In this document: positions 1 through 11,510 of the stretch, piece after piece
How the letters are laid out: the number at the start of each line of letters is the position of its first letter
Numbering within the stretch: the stretch's first letter is position 1
Assembly (NCBI GenBank): GCA_001599815.1
Contig: BCIA01000003.1
Coordinates: 5,743,598-5,807,597 of the forward strand
Direction: 5' to 3'
Source: Furcasterigmium furcatum
Lineage: Eukaryota > Ascomycota > Sordariomycetes > Glomerellales > Plectosphaerellaceae
Length of the DNA stretch: 64,000 bases
The notes under the pieces: generated by a model
Told to the model about the DNA's origin: nothing
Database searches by the model: none
The model's input: only the letters and a program-made list of their open reading frames with translations
Made by a program: the position numbers and the translations under genes

Positions 1-1775
1 CAGTCAAAGGCATCAACACAACTTCAACATCGGGGTATGCGGACCTCTGTCTTGCACGTCTTGGACTGTTCAAGAACAGTGCAAAGCTCGACGGTCAGCG
101 TTCGCGCCCTTTGCGCCCGAATATCGACAGACTGAGAGAGCGCCGCAGGGCTGTACAGCAAGTCGTATACTCTGCCCTGAACACGGGAAATCTTCACCCA
201 TTTGGGTATAATCACGTTGTAGACCGCGTTCACGTCCCCCAGCCACTGATCGGAGTCAATAATGATGTCCATGTTTCCGATTGCGGCCGGCCGACCGAGA
301 CGGAGACAGAGGGATTGATCATGCATGTAGACCACGGTCAGAACCCTGTTCTTCCTCCTTGTCATCTCGACGTCTTTGGACTGCGCCGGCGACGTACCGA
401 AGCCGCCAACTACCTGCATCATCCGCGCGGCGGCGCCGATGAAGTTCCAGGCTAATGACGGCCTGCACTTTTCAATTGAATATGTGGCCTATTCGTGTTA
501 GGAAGCCAACAGAGAGAGGGGGACGGTCCCGAATAATGTACGTACGGCCATGCTCAGAGCTAGAACGTAGCTGAAGCTTGGGGGCATGTGGAAAGGTAAG
601 CAGGCAAGCAAAGTCTCCGCACAATCGCGGCACAACTCGGCCTGCTTCCTGTACTCGCTCTGGGTAGGCTGATCGGTAATCACGTAGGCGCACTCGGCGA
701 AGAGCCAGAATAGCCCGATGTATACGATGATGCGATCTGCTGTCGAGGCGGCGCTCGTGGAGTAGACCGAGAAGAAGTGCTCGGAAAACTGCTCGACTGA
801 CTCGAGTTCGAAGGCCCAGAAGTATTTGAATTGGGGGCAATCTGTTCCTGGTATCAGATACAATGGCGAACTCGCAAGGATGCACTTCATCATCATCTCC
901 TCAAGGGCAACACGAACCTCTCAGCAGTCGTAAAACCGAAAACGCCAGGTGAGGCGGCGGCAGGGGCAAATCCGAGCCCTGGCAGTCTCTCTTCGCGTGT
1001 GGCAATTGCTCGTACAGGTTCTCGGCCGGCTGGTGTGGCTTTGCCGCGACACGGCGCAGGTGGTCCAGTTCGGGAGGGATGGGGGTTGAAGGATCTCTGG
1101 AGACGGTATTTTGCAGGAAGTTTGAGGCAAAAGCGGTATGGGCTGAGATGGAAGATTCACCCTCGTGCTCTGGCTCTAGGGGCTTCTGGTTTTCCGGCGG
1201 ATGACGTTGCGTCGCGACCATGGGCGAGGCGGTAGCAGGCGTAGATACTGGGGTATGGACATTCGAGGCTTGCGTTGTGAGTGACCCCATGGGTGTTGGG
1301 AGGTGATCGTCCTTGCTCATGATTTTGCAGATCTCGTCAACTTTTCGTGAGATTTCGTCAATCTTGGTCTCGCTGCGCCAATGTTAGCAGAACCGAGCTG
1401 GCTGGCTGACGGGCGCATGTCTTGTCTTGCGTCGCTCTGTTGCTCGAGAGAAGGACGCACTATTGGTTTGTGAGGTGTACACGCGGGCGCCGCTGCCTCA
1501 GTCGAGGCTGGGCCGTGTAAGAGCATGGCATGTCCATGCGAACACATCTTGAACATGGATTGCGCCGGTCGCATCGCACCTTTCGATGTCGGCAGATGTC
1601 GCACTGGTGAAGCCATGTGAGTAGAGTGAAGCAATCACGCGGGGCAAGGAGTACTTACAGCTAGCTTGGGGGTCGATTGGGAAACCAATGGCTTGCTGGC
1701 AGCTTCGTCTTCTGGTGGTTGAGACACATCATGGCAGTCGTCGCCCTCGGAGTAGTCCTCGGATTCCTGCTCCAT
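1..1775 (-). CDS. Zn(II)2Cys6 transcription factor 1, cut by the window start
   Basis: Fungal zinc-cluster regulator, expected to bind CGG-type DNA sites in the nucleus. The start at 1775 gives an acidic N-terminus (MEQESEDYSE). An intron (1604-1658) sits directly before the first zinc-ligand Cys, and exon 2 (1603 to 1461) carries the full cluster C-x2-C-x6-C-x5-C-x2-C-x6-C (CDICRHRKVRC, then NPCSRC and MPC), followed by a basic stretch. A third exon from 1372 starts with a likely coiled linker (ETKIDEISRKVDEI). The middle-homology domain is recognisable from RLGRPAAI and from RVQGRVYDLLYSP. The 3' end lies beyond base 1 and the last visible exon probably splices near base 50. It shares GESSISAH and several other blocks with the regulator at 19189-21842, so the two are paralogues. 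It is divergent from the ABC exporter at 2525, a layout typical of a pathway-specific regulator and its target. The target is inferred. Confidence 0.85.
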
Positions 1776-2524
1776 TGCGTCAAAAGGGAACTTTGGACAG
1801 GTTCAATGCAAAGATTAAAGTCGGAGGGTTGTGTAAGACTTGAGGATGAGCAGCACCTGCCCGCATGTCCCGGGAAGGGGCGATCGGTGCATGCCTACCT
1901 ACTAAGCCTAGAACGGACTAGGGCGTGAGCGCGGAAGCTCGCAACTTTGAACCGCCCGAGCTTCCGCCCTCATCTTCAGACAAATTCATGGGTATCGAAG
2001 GGATCTTGGCATCCAAGCACCGAGTTATCGTCCGCCTCCGTCCGCGCATCAGGCAGCAGCCCAGACTGAGACAATCCTCGCTGCCGTTGAACAAGGCTTC
2101 GGCCGCCGTCAAGCCCCGCGCCCCGCATGGAAACCGATCGGATCTGCCCCTCGGGGCGGCAGCTCATCGCGGCCGACGATCCGCTCTCACGGCCTGGCAA
2201 CGCAACGCGTCAGACCAGAACCCATAACATGACGGGGGGCCGCAGCTTAGATGCAGCTGGTCGTAAACTTCTTCCGTCTTCTATTTACGAGATTAGGCGC
2301 AGTTTTTGCTTACAGTCATGATATTTAATACACTCGGTGTCCTGGGCTGACGCCATTCGCACTTGCATCTCCTCTCTGACTGCCGTCCAACAGCTGCAGC
2401 ACCGTCTCAGCATTCGCTCACTCCTTTTACCTTTTTCCCCCTTCTACCTACCTAGCGACATCTCGGTTACGAACGCACCAAGACTGGATCACCGTCGACC
2501 GACGCCTGGTCAATCGAGGCCATC
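1776..2524. promoter_or_regulatory. Shared divergent promoter, regulator 1 / ABC exporter 1
   Basis: A 749-bp gap between two start codons on opposite strands. It contains several CGG/CCG triplets and, at about 2411-2460, a CT-rich tract just upstream of the exporter ATG, as is common in fungal 5' leaders. No TATA box or specific operator can be assigned by eye. The ATG context at 2525 (GCCATCATGG) is strong. Confidence 0.4.
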
Positions 2525-5500
2525 ATGGCAACCCCGACTGCTCCTCCGCCACCCACCCCCCCGGAGTCGGAGAAGACTGAGGTCGCCGTCCCTGTCAAGG
2601 CAACCCAAGATGGCGATATTGGCGAAGAAAAAGAATCCTCTGGCAGCTTCATGGTATATGGCCTCCAACAAGAACAGTATCGTCTGGGATGCACTGCTAA
2701 TGCCACGGGTGTGCAGAGAGTCTTCACGTACGGCCGACCCTTGGATTACGTTCTCGAAGCCATCGCCATCATCGCCGCCATCGGTTCCGGCGTGGCCCTG
2801 GCTATGGTCAACATTGTTCTCGGTCAATTCATGAACGTTTTGTCTGGCGCCAGCATGGCCTTGAGCATGGACGACGGCCCGCCCCCGAACTACATGGAGG
2901 AGGTTTCCAGATACTCGTGAGTACATGTGCTTCAACAGACAGCCAGGGGACACATCTCATTGACGGCTCTTCTTCAGCTTGTACTTTGTCTACATTGGAA
3001 TTGCCAGGTTCGTCTTGACTTATGTCTACTCGACACTCTTCACCTGGGTCGCCTTCAACATCACCCGCAACATCCGCCACCACTACCTTCGCGCGGCTCT
3101 CTCCCAGGAAGTCAGCTTCTTCGACCACGGCTCCGGCGGCTCCATCTCCATGCAGGCCTCGGCCAACGGCAAGCTGATTCAATCTGGCATTGCTGAAAAG
3201 CTCGGCCAGTGCTTCCAATCCGTCTCAACATTCGTGGCTGCATTCATCATCGCCTTCATCACCCAGTGGAAACTCACCTTGATCATCATCTGCGTCCCAC
3301 CCGCCCTTATCGTCATTATCGGCACCGTCGTGTACCTGGACTCGAAGGTTGAAACCGAGATCATCAAGACCAACGCACAGGCTGCCAGTTTTGCAGAGAG
3401 TGTTCTCGGCAGCGCCAGGACCATCCACGCTTTCAATCTCCGGGAGCGTATCGTCCGAGAGTATGCCACATACACGCAAAAGGCTCGAGATCTGGGAAGA
3501 AAGAAGAACTGGCTCTACGGTATCATGTTCGGGGCCGAGTACTTCGTCATCTACGCCGGTATGGGTCTTGCCTTCTGGCAGGGAGTGGCCATGATTGCCA
3601 GAGGCGAGGTCGAGAACATCGGTACCGTTTTCACGTGAGTGTCTCCTCTGTCCTGTCGCTAATTTAACACGCTGACCATCCCTCTCAGGGTTCTCTACTC
3701 CGTGATCATTGCCGCAATCTCCATCAACGCTCTGGCGCCCCATGGTATTGCCTTCGGTCGAGCGATGACGGCTGCCACCCAACTTTTCGCCCTCATTGAC
3801 AGACAATCGGACATCGACGCCTTTGCTGAAACTGGTAAGAAACCGGACCACACTGAAGGGACCATCGAAATGCAGGGTGTCAGGTTCGCCTACCCAACAA
3901 GGCCGGATGTCACTGTCCTGGATGACTTCACACTTCGCTTCCCATCCGGCAAAGTAACAGCACTTGTTGTACGTTAAGATATCCCACAATGGCCTCCTTG
4001 CCTCCTTTTTACTGCATTGATGGCTTACTTGCGAATCCGACAGGGTCCAAGCGGTTCAGGAAAGAGCACAGTCATCGGGCTGCTGGAAAGATGGCACAAC
4101 CCCTTGTCGGGTGGCATCAAGCTTGACGGCGTTGACATCAGCGAGCTCAACCTGCGCTGGCTGCGTACCAATCTCCGCCTAGTTCAACAGGTAAGCACGA
4201 CGACTATTCGATCCGCCACATTCTAATGCCGAATTAGGAACCTGTCCTCTTCAACGGCACGGTCTTCGAAAACATCGCCAACGGCCTCGTAGGTACAAAG
4301 TGGGAGGATTCCCTTCAGGAAGAGCAGCTTGAGTTGGTCAAGAAGGCAGCCAAGATGGCATTCGCAAACGACTTTATCGAGAGCCTCCCACAAGGGTACG
4401 ACACCCGCATCGGTGAAAGAGGTGGCCTTCTCTCTGGCGGCCAGAAACAGAGAGTCGCCATTGCTCGCAGCGTTATTTCCGAACCCAAAATCCTCCTTCT
4501 GGATGAGGCTACCAGCGCTCTGGACCCTCATGCCGAGGGAATCGTTCAACAGGCTCTAGACCGAGCGTCCAAGAACAGGACGACGATCGTGATCGCACAT
4601 AAGCTAAAGACTATCAGAGACGCTGACAACATCGTGGTCCTTTCCAAGGGCAGCATTGTGGAGCAAGGCAAGCACGATGAGCTTGTGGCCGCCGGAAACG
4701 TCTACGCTCACCTGGTCAAGGCCCAGGATCTCTCATCGGCATCTCGGAGCGACTCGGAAACGGAGGACGAACGCCAGGATGACGAAGACAAGGAGCACGT
4801 GGAGAAAGCCCAGACTCTGGCGAAGTACACAACTGCGGAAGAACGTCATATCAGCAGCCTCAAGGACCGGGAAGACTTCGAACTGTCTGAGAAGACGAGT
4901 CTCGTGGCAACCGTCTGGAAGCTGATATGGGCGACCTGGGACTTGAAGTGGTGGTACTTCGTGACCCTTCTCACCTGCATTGCGGGAGGTGCGTCAAACC
5001 TACTCGCTGCTGGTCGATACCACTGCTAATTATCATTGCAGCTGCTATATTCCCGGGCCAGGCCCTGCTCCTGGGCAATGTCCTCGATATCTTCGCAGCG
5101 CCCAACATGGTGCAGCGAGGCAACTTCATCGCCCTCATGTTCTTTGTTATGTCCATCGGCATTATGATTGCTTACTTCACCCTGGGTTGGGCCACCAATG
5201 TCATTGCTCAGGTACGCATAACATCCCCTAGCAGTCCGAACAGGAACGTTGCAGGTAGACCTGATGATCTCTGATGATTTGATGCTCCACCACAGGTGAT
5301 GAACAAGCGCTTCCGAGACGAGATGCTGGACCATACACTACGACAGGATCTGCGATTCTTCGACAGGCCCGAAAACCCGGTGGGTGCTTTGGTCAGCCGT
5401 CTGTCGACATATCCCGAGGCGATTTACGAGCTGATGGGCTACAACATTGCGTTGATCGTCATGGCTGCTATCAATGTCCTCGCTTCTAGCGTTCTTGCCA

Positions 5501-7069
5501 TCGTCGTTTCCTGGAAGCTCGGTCTTGTCGGTGTTTTCGCCGGCATCCCGCCCATGCTCCTCGCAGGTTACACCAGGATCCGCGTCGAGACGAGAATGGA
5601 TGGAGAGATCGACAAGAAGTTCTCGCGCAGCTCGGCTATCGCATCCGAGACCATCATGGCCATCCGAACGGTGTCATCACTCGCCATTGAGAAGGCCGTG
5701 CTCCAGAGGTACACGGATGAGCTGGACACTGCCATCTCCGGCTCGAAGGCGCCGCTTTTTCATCTGATGATTTACTTTTCGTTGACGCAGTCGATTGAGT
5801 ACTTCATTTTGGCTCTGGGATTCTGGTGAGTGAACATGGGAGCGACAGATCCGGAACCGAGCTGACACGAGATCGACAGGTGGGGTTCTACGCTGCTCTC
5901 TCGGGGCGAAGTCAACTTTTACGAGTTCATCGTCTCCTTCATGGGAGTCTACTTCGCCGGTCAGGCTTCGGGGCAGCTCTTCAGCTTTGCGAGCAGTGAG
6001 TTCAGTTACCTCCGGCGAAGAATACTCAACTGACGAGAGGCTCCAGGTTTCACCAAGGCCACCCATGCCGGAAACTTCTTCTTCTGGATCTCCAACCTGC
6101 AACCCACTGTTCAAGAGACGCCTGACAACCGAGACAACGGCCCTAGGGATGGATGTAGCAGCTACGAGTTCGACGATATTCGGTTTTCCTACCCGCTGGC
6201 CCCCGACAACCGCGTTCTGAAGGGCTTGTCCCTGAAGGTACTTCCTGTCCTGACGCAAGTTCCACCTGAGAAACGATTCTGACCAGATCTTCACAGATTG
6301 ACCCCGGCCAATTCGTTGCCTTTGTGGGAGCTTCTGGTATGTATCAACGCAGCCATCTCGCGACACTTGTGACTGACGTTGCTGGGATACAGGCTGTGGC
6401 AAGAGCACAATGATTGCTCTTCTCGAGCGATTCTACGATCCTACCAGTGGCAACATCGTTATTGATGACCAGGACAAGATGAGCGACTTGAACCCCTGGC
6501 TGTACCGCAACAAGGTCGCGCTTGTCCAGCAGGAGCCCACGCTCTTCCCCGTGAGCATCCGGAGCAATGTCTCCATGGGCATCGACTTCGACCTCAACCC
6601 CGACTCGCTGGGAGACGAGAAGAAGGCCATGCCGAGCGCGGACGAGGCAGAAATCGAGAGAGCGCTGCGCGCAGCCAACGCATGGGACTTTGTCAGCTCC
6701 CTTCCAGAGGGCTTGGATACGCCCTGTGGCTCGAGCGGCAGCCAGCTCTCCGGTGGACAGCGCCAGCGCATCGCCATCGCTCGCGCGCTGATACGCGACC
6801 CAAAAGTGTTGCTTCTGGACGAGGCGACCAGCGCCTTAGACACGGATTCGGAGCGTGTCGTGCAGTCGGCGCTCATGCAGGCCGCGGGCGCCGGGAACAG
6901 GATCACCGTTGCCGTGGCGCACCGGCTTTCGACGGTGCGCCAGGCCGACTGCATTTTCGTCTTCTTCAACGGCCGTATCGTCGAGGCGGGCACCCATGAC
7001 GACCTGATTAGACAGGGCGGCATGTACAAGCAGATGTGCGAGGCGCAGAGTCTCGACGGGACTAATTGA
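2525..7069 (+). CDS. Full-size ABC-B (MDR-type) exporter 1
   Basis: ATP-driven membrane exporter with TMD-NBD-TMD-NBD order. Exons: 2525-2916, 2978-3634, 3689-3968, 4044-4190, 4238-4988, 5042-5211, 5296-5825, 5880-5995, 6047-6237, 6297-6336, 6393-7069, giving 1316 residues. A further in-frame intron at 2654-2716 (GTATAT...CTGCTAAT...GTGCAG) is likely, which would give 1295 residues and make the numbering match exporter 2. NBD1 has Walker A GPSGSGKST, signature LSGGQKQR and Walker B ILLLDEATSALD. NBD2 has GASGCGKST, LSGGQRQR and VLLLDEATSALD. Both Q-loops read VQQEP. Family members act in toxin, drug or metabolite efflux at the plasma membrane, but the substrate cannot be read from sequence. 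It is a clear paralogue of the exporter at 24101 (shared blocks such as LRAALSQEV and GGLLSGGQKQR) and is divergent from regulator 1. Confidence 0.93.
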
Positions 7070-7482
7070 GGCCCCGAAACGCACGGGATTTCTTTCGGGT
7101 TGGTTCATACACTTTAGACGACGGGTCTCATTATTCATGTTCGGTCTCTCGGGTTGGCATGCCCATGTAATGGAAAACAGCATCATAGAATGGGACGTCA
7201 ACGCGGCCCAGCATCGGGCGCGACAGGGAATAAGGTTCTGACACCGAGTGCAAGCTCCGTGAGTTCTCCACGCGCGCAGAACCTATCAAGCTGCAACGGG
7301 ACGCCAAATCGAGTAAGAGTAAGCAGCATTAGCATGCATGCGATGATCAATTGACACGCATTTCCATCTCATTCACGGATGAATCGGGGCGTGGGTGTCA
7401 TTGCTGTTCATTACTCGACCTGGCCGCCAGGTCCCCCCAACTTGGGCTCGGGTACTATCAATACTCGCTCACTCCGTCAGAG
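7070..7482. other. Convergent 3' region, no gene seen
   Basis: A 413-bp gap between the stop of ABC exporter 1 and the stop of the GST gene on the other strand. It presumably holds both 3' UTRs. I see no convincing coding sequence or repeat. Confidence 0.5.
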
Positions 7483-8254
7483 TCAAGCGGCCTTGTTCTT
7501 CGCGATCCTCTCCTTGAACCTGGCGACGTGGTTCTCCTCGTTGTAGATGCCATTGACGCTCGGGTGCGCCCTCACGGCCTCGGCCCAGCGCGTGAAGTTG
7601 GGGGCCTGCTTCTCCAGGTCGGCGATGGTGCTCTCGGGGATGATGCCGTACTTTGCGGATGAGTAGAGGCGCAGGACGAAGGAGCCAGTCAGGACCTGCG
7701 AAGGGTGTCAGTACGGGGGGCTCGACCTGGGATCGCATGGCGGGACGGGGGCTTACCTCGGCCAGAGTGAGCTTGTCGCTGCCGCCGAAGAAGGGCGCCG
7801 CGTCGCCGAGGAGCGGCTCGAGCTCCTTCGTGATAGCCTCGACGTGGGCCTGGCCGATGGCGGCGACGTCGTCGTCGGTCTGGGCGGAGAGGACTTTGTA
7901 CACGAGCGGGGTGACCTTTGAGATGTAGGCGTCGACGAAGAAGTTGATGCGGGCGCGGCGGAGGGCGGCGGCCTTGTTGCCGGAGTTGGGGACGAGGTGG
8001 GAGGGGTGGGCGTCGGCGAGGAAGGTGGCGACGACGGCGGACTCGGTCAGGATCTGGCCGTCGTAGGACAGGGAGGGGACGAGGCCGCGCGGGTTGATCT
8101 TGAGGTACTCGTCGGTGCGGGGGGTGGAGAGGTCGATGATCTCCTCCTTGAAGGGGAGGCCGAGCTCGGCGAGGGCGATGTGAGCGCGGTGCGCCCAGGG
8201 GCAGCCGTGATTTGTGTAGAGGGTGATCTCGGGCGAGGCGACGGCGGCGGCCAT
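7483..8254 (-). CDS. Omega-like glutathione S-transferase
   Basis: Two exons (8254-7757 and 7695-7483; intron GTAAGC...CGCAG) encode 236 residues, a normal GST length. The N-terminal thioredoxin-like domain begins at about residue 10 (ITLYTNHGCPWAHR). Cys18 in CPWAHR is in the place of the catalytic cysteine of omega-type or dehydroascorbate-reductase-like GSTs. The cis-Pro region reads RGLVPSL, followed by TES for glutathione contact. The C-terminal helical domain ends with an all-helix stretch rich in Lys and Glu. The likely role is a cytosolic glutathione-dependent thiol transferase or reductase, or conjugation of electrophiles, which would suit a neighbouring exporter. That functional link is inference. 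The gene is convergent with ABC exporter 1. Confidence 0.88.
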
Positions 8255-9061
8255 TGTGGGCGAGCGAGGCGGGTGGACTTGTAGAGGAGGGGGGGCTTCT
8301 CTTTGATACTCGGGATCTTGTCTACTGAGCACGGACGAGCTGGAAGACAGAATGAACTGAGTGACGGACTCTCTTCTTACACCCTCCTCTGGCCGGGACT
8401 CGGGGGCTTTTTGAATGCCCTCAAGCGGCGGACGAGCTAAGCAGGCACTTGGAATCTCCGCGCATTCATAATCAGCTGTGGAGCTTACACCATCGATGTC
8501 GCCATGGACCACAGGGCGCGCATCATACTTCCGACTCCCAACGGCGCGGCAGCCCAGACTGACTGACAGGAAGAATCACGACAGGGCCGCGCCAGGATAA
8601 CAAATGCACGACAATGTAGCCAGTACGCCCGGGGACAGGTACCCGAGGGGCTCGCGCATATCACGACATATGGGAGCATGCTTCCGCAATCGTTGTGCCC
8701 TCCGATAGCTCGGCATGGCTCGAGGGACGAATAGTTCCCCCGAGTCTTCGGTCCCGAGTACCTTTGAACTGTCGCGCGCGGGGTACGGCAACTGACAAAT
8801 CCATCTCCGACTGTGCCGCAGGCCGTCCACCTCTGCGACGGTCGAACAATACGAACACCAGGAGGACGCCGGAAATTGGCGGACTTTGCACCAATGGGCA
8901 ATAAGTAATGCATCAGCTTCGGACCCGAATTGCCCGCGCACTGCACGACTGACGGTTGATCCATGCCATACACATACATACGGAGGATATATTTGACTGA
9001 AGGATGAAAAATCAAGACGCATATAAATACAAAAATCACTTGTGAGCTCCCAGACGCCAGA
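8255..9061. other. Intergenic, no gene seen
   Basis: About 800 bp between the GST start and the stop of the OTU-like gene. Open frames here lack ATG starts, splice logic or recognisable motifs. It probably contains the GST promoter. Confidence 0.4.
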
Positions 9062-11059
9062 TCAGGGATATGCGTAATCATCCGGCTCAACCTCCTCGCC
9101 GTCGAGAGTGATCCCGTACTGCCCGTTCCGGGGATCTTCTGGGATCTGAACGCCCCGTAGGTATGCCTTCCTCACGTACTCGTACACCTTCTCTTGCGTC
9201 TCGTTTTCATACCGACGTGCCCCTCCAACGGGTCCCTGGTATCCGTCCCGGATCAGGTACCCCGCGGCAGGTCGCTGCATCGGCGGATTGGCTGCCGATT
9301 CCCACCAGGTCGTCCACTGATCGATGACGCCGTCGTCCTCCGGCTGGAGAGCAACCTCTTTTGCATCGATGCGAGCCTTGAAGCGAAGTTTGTTTTTCCA
9401 CGACTTCGGCCATTTCGTGAACCGCTGTGCTCCCGATCTGAAATTGACCTCCAATCTGATCCGGGAGTCGATTTGACAGACTGGGAGCCAATCCAAGAAG
9501 GCCCCGGGGTCGATGGAAAGGAGGGGGTGAGGGTTGGGTGCTGTTGCATCCCCCATCAAGTATAGATTTGGCGGGCGACAGAGGGACAAGTTCAGGCCCC
9601 ATTGGGGCCATCGATCCACGTCGTCGTACCAAGTTGTATCGATGTTCACCTTGGTGTCGACGTCGTGAAGCCCACCATCCGGCGCTACCATCGGCACATA
9701 TCGGACGGGCATGATGTACTTATGCGCGTAATCCGTCACCAGTAGGATCTGCTCATCGGAGTTCCAGAGATCAGGCCTCCGTTGATGCTGCACGGGTGGG
9801 ACTCCGACTCCGACTTGCACTGGAGCTGGGCTTCCCGGCCAAGGACGAACCCCCGGCCACCCCCCATACACAGTTGCTTCGTACATATTGCGTGGGTCAT
9901 CGTGATCGAGCTTGGGGTCGTAGCAAGGCGGAGGCCGGAAGACGACGACTTCGACCCCGAAGAAGTCTGCGATGACCCAGAAAATCTCCTCGAAGCTGGT
10001 ATAGCCCGGAAGCCCAGCATCGGGGTCATTGCGGGCCAGACTTCGGAAGAGGCTCACGTCCCCCCAGTCGTCGCCCTCTTTCGCAGAGACGCTGGCCCTG
10101 CTTTGCCTCTCCAGATACTGATAGAACCGGTACCGTGTGTGGCGACCAATGTGATTGCGGCCTTTGTTCATCACCTCGTAGAAAAACTCATAAAACGCCG
10201 CTTTCAGGGCCATGTCGTGCTTGAGGCTTCCTTTGAAACAGTACCTGATGCGTCAAGTCAGCCTTGGGCTCCCGTACTGTGCCACGATGTGATGTATGAC
10301 TTACGAAAGTGCAGCCCACAAGCTCGTGGCATCATGAGGTGTTGCGACAGCGGACATCTCGACCTCCTCGAACGTCCAACCGTCGCCGTTCGGGACCTCT
10401 CCGTCACGGACTTGTGCGACGAATCTATGCGTTGCCTGATACTTCCAATGCTCTCCATTGACCGTGGCCGTGGCGTCCCGGTTCAGCCGAGTAGTCCTTT
10501 GCGCAATACCGTGTTCTTGCAATTCATCCAAGAGGGTGTCATTCTCGAGCTGTAGCAGGTGCCGAACGTGAGCCCTGTACGGTAAGGGCCGCGTATGGTG
10601 ATACAGTTTTGTCGGCATGGGATCTATCATCGGCCGGGCCATTGGCCGATGACCGCCTCTGTTGAGTACAATCGGCTCTTGGTCTTGTTCGATCATATCC
10701 GCCCATTGAGGGAAACGGATGCCCGTTATCGTATGTATCGCCTTGAGTACCTTTCGCGTTGCCCTGATGCGATTTCGGCGCAGGTCTCCGACCCGATTCC
10801 GGGGGCTAATGTGGCGTAGTAGCTCGTTGACATGCCGGCAGAACATTGGCCACGTTAGGCAAGTAACGTTTCGTATTTTGCTGGTCGATGAGATGCGGAG
10901 TATCTTGTAGGCTCGCTCTCGATCCCGATAGGGCTCATCTAGCTTATTGATAATGTTCGTCATGCCACGGCCGTTGTGGGTACGATCGTTGGTCGAACGC
11001 ATCAAGTCTCGCAACGCCGCCACATCTGCTGCCGACGCTATTGTAAGATTGTTCGCCAT
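9062..11059 (-). CDS. OTU-fold-like protein, catalytic Cys replaced by Ser
   Basis: Two exons (11059-10305 and 10244-9062) encode 645 residues from the first ATG of the open exon (MANNLTIAS). A further 5' exon is possible. Residues about 243-252 read DATSLWAALS, which resembles the OTU protease nucleophile motif D-G-N-C-L-F-R-A-L but with Ser instead of Cys. About 90 residues on come WVIADFFGVEVVVF (around 341-354), like the OTU helix-strand ELxxLAxxFxxxIxVf, then EQILLVTDYAHKY (about 416-428), which resembles the terminal histidine segment (usually HYN/HYD). So the OTU order is present but the active Cys is absent. No signal peptide is seen. The N-terminal 240 residues are Arg-rich and unrecognised. 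It may be a ubiquitin-binding pseudo-enzyme or an unrelated fungal family. The fold call is inference from motif order only. Confidence 0.6.
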
Positions 11060-11510
11060 CCTGGGCCAGAGAGCTGAAGGCCTGTTCGATATTGCGGTTA
11101 CCGAGTCGAAGGGGTGGAAGGGCAAAGCAACACAGCTCCAATGGTGCAGGAGACGTGGGATTTTGCAATCTCAAGTATCTTTGTCTGGCGTTTTGGTCGA
11201 GGACGAGGCACGGCACAAAGGTTCGCCGCCAGGGCTTTGAGATGGAAGAAGGCGGCGGAAAATGGAACACAGGTCTTTTGTTCGGTTTCGAGGCGAAGGC
11301 CATCACTGTCCATCGTCGGCAGCGGGTCTTTATCGTCGCTGGGCAGAGGAGGGTCGCATCTCCAGTTCCCCCCAACGCTTGTCGCTGCGCCAGCTCCAGA
11401 ACAAAGGTGTGACCCTCATGAGCAACACCGCAAGCCTGTAGCCTGAGGAGATTTCCCTTTGAAGGGGCTGGTGGCTGCTCTCAGACAACAAAGCTGGAGC
11501 CACCCAGGCA
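11060..11510. other. Intergenic or 5' exon of the OTU-like gene
   Basis: A 451-bp gap. A minus-strand open stretch beginning with ATG near 11313 (MDSDGLRLETEQ) could be a leader or extra exon of the OTU-like gene, but I could not find a join with acceptable intron length. Otherwise I see nothing. Confidence 0.3.
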
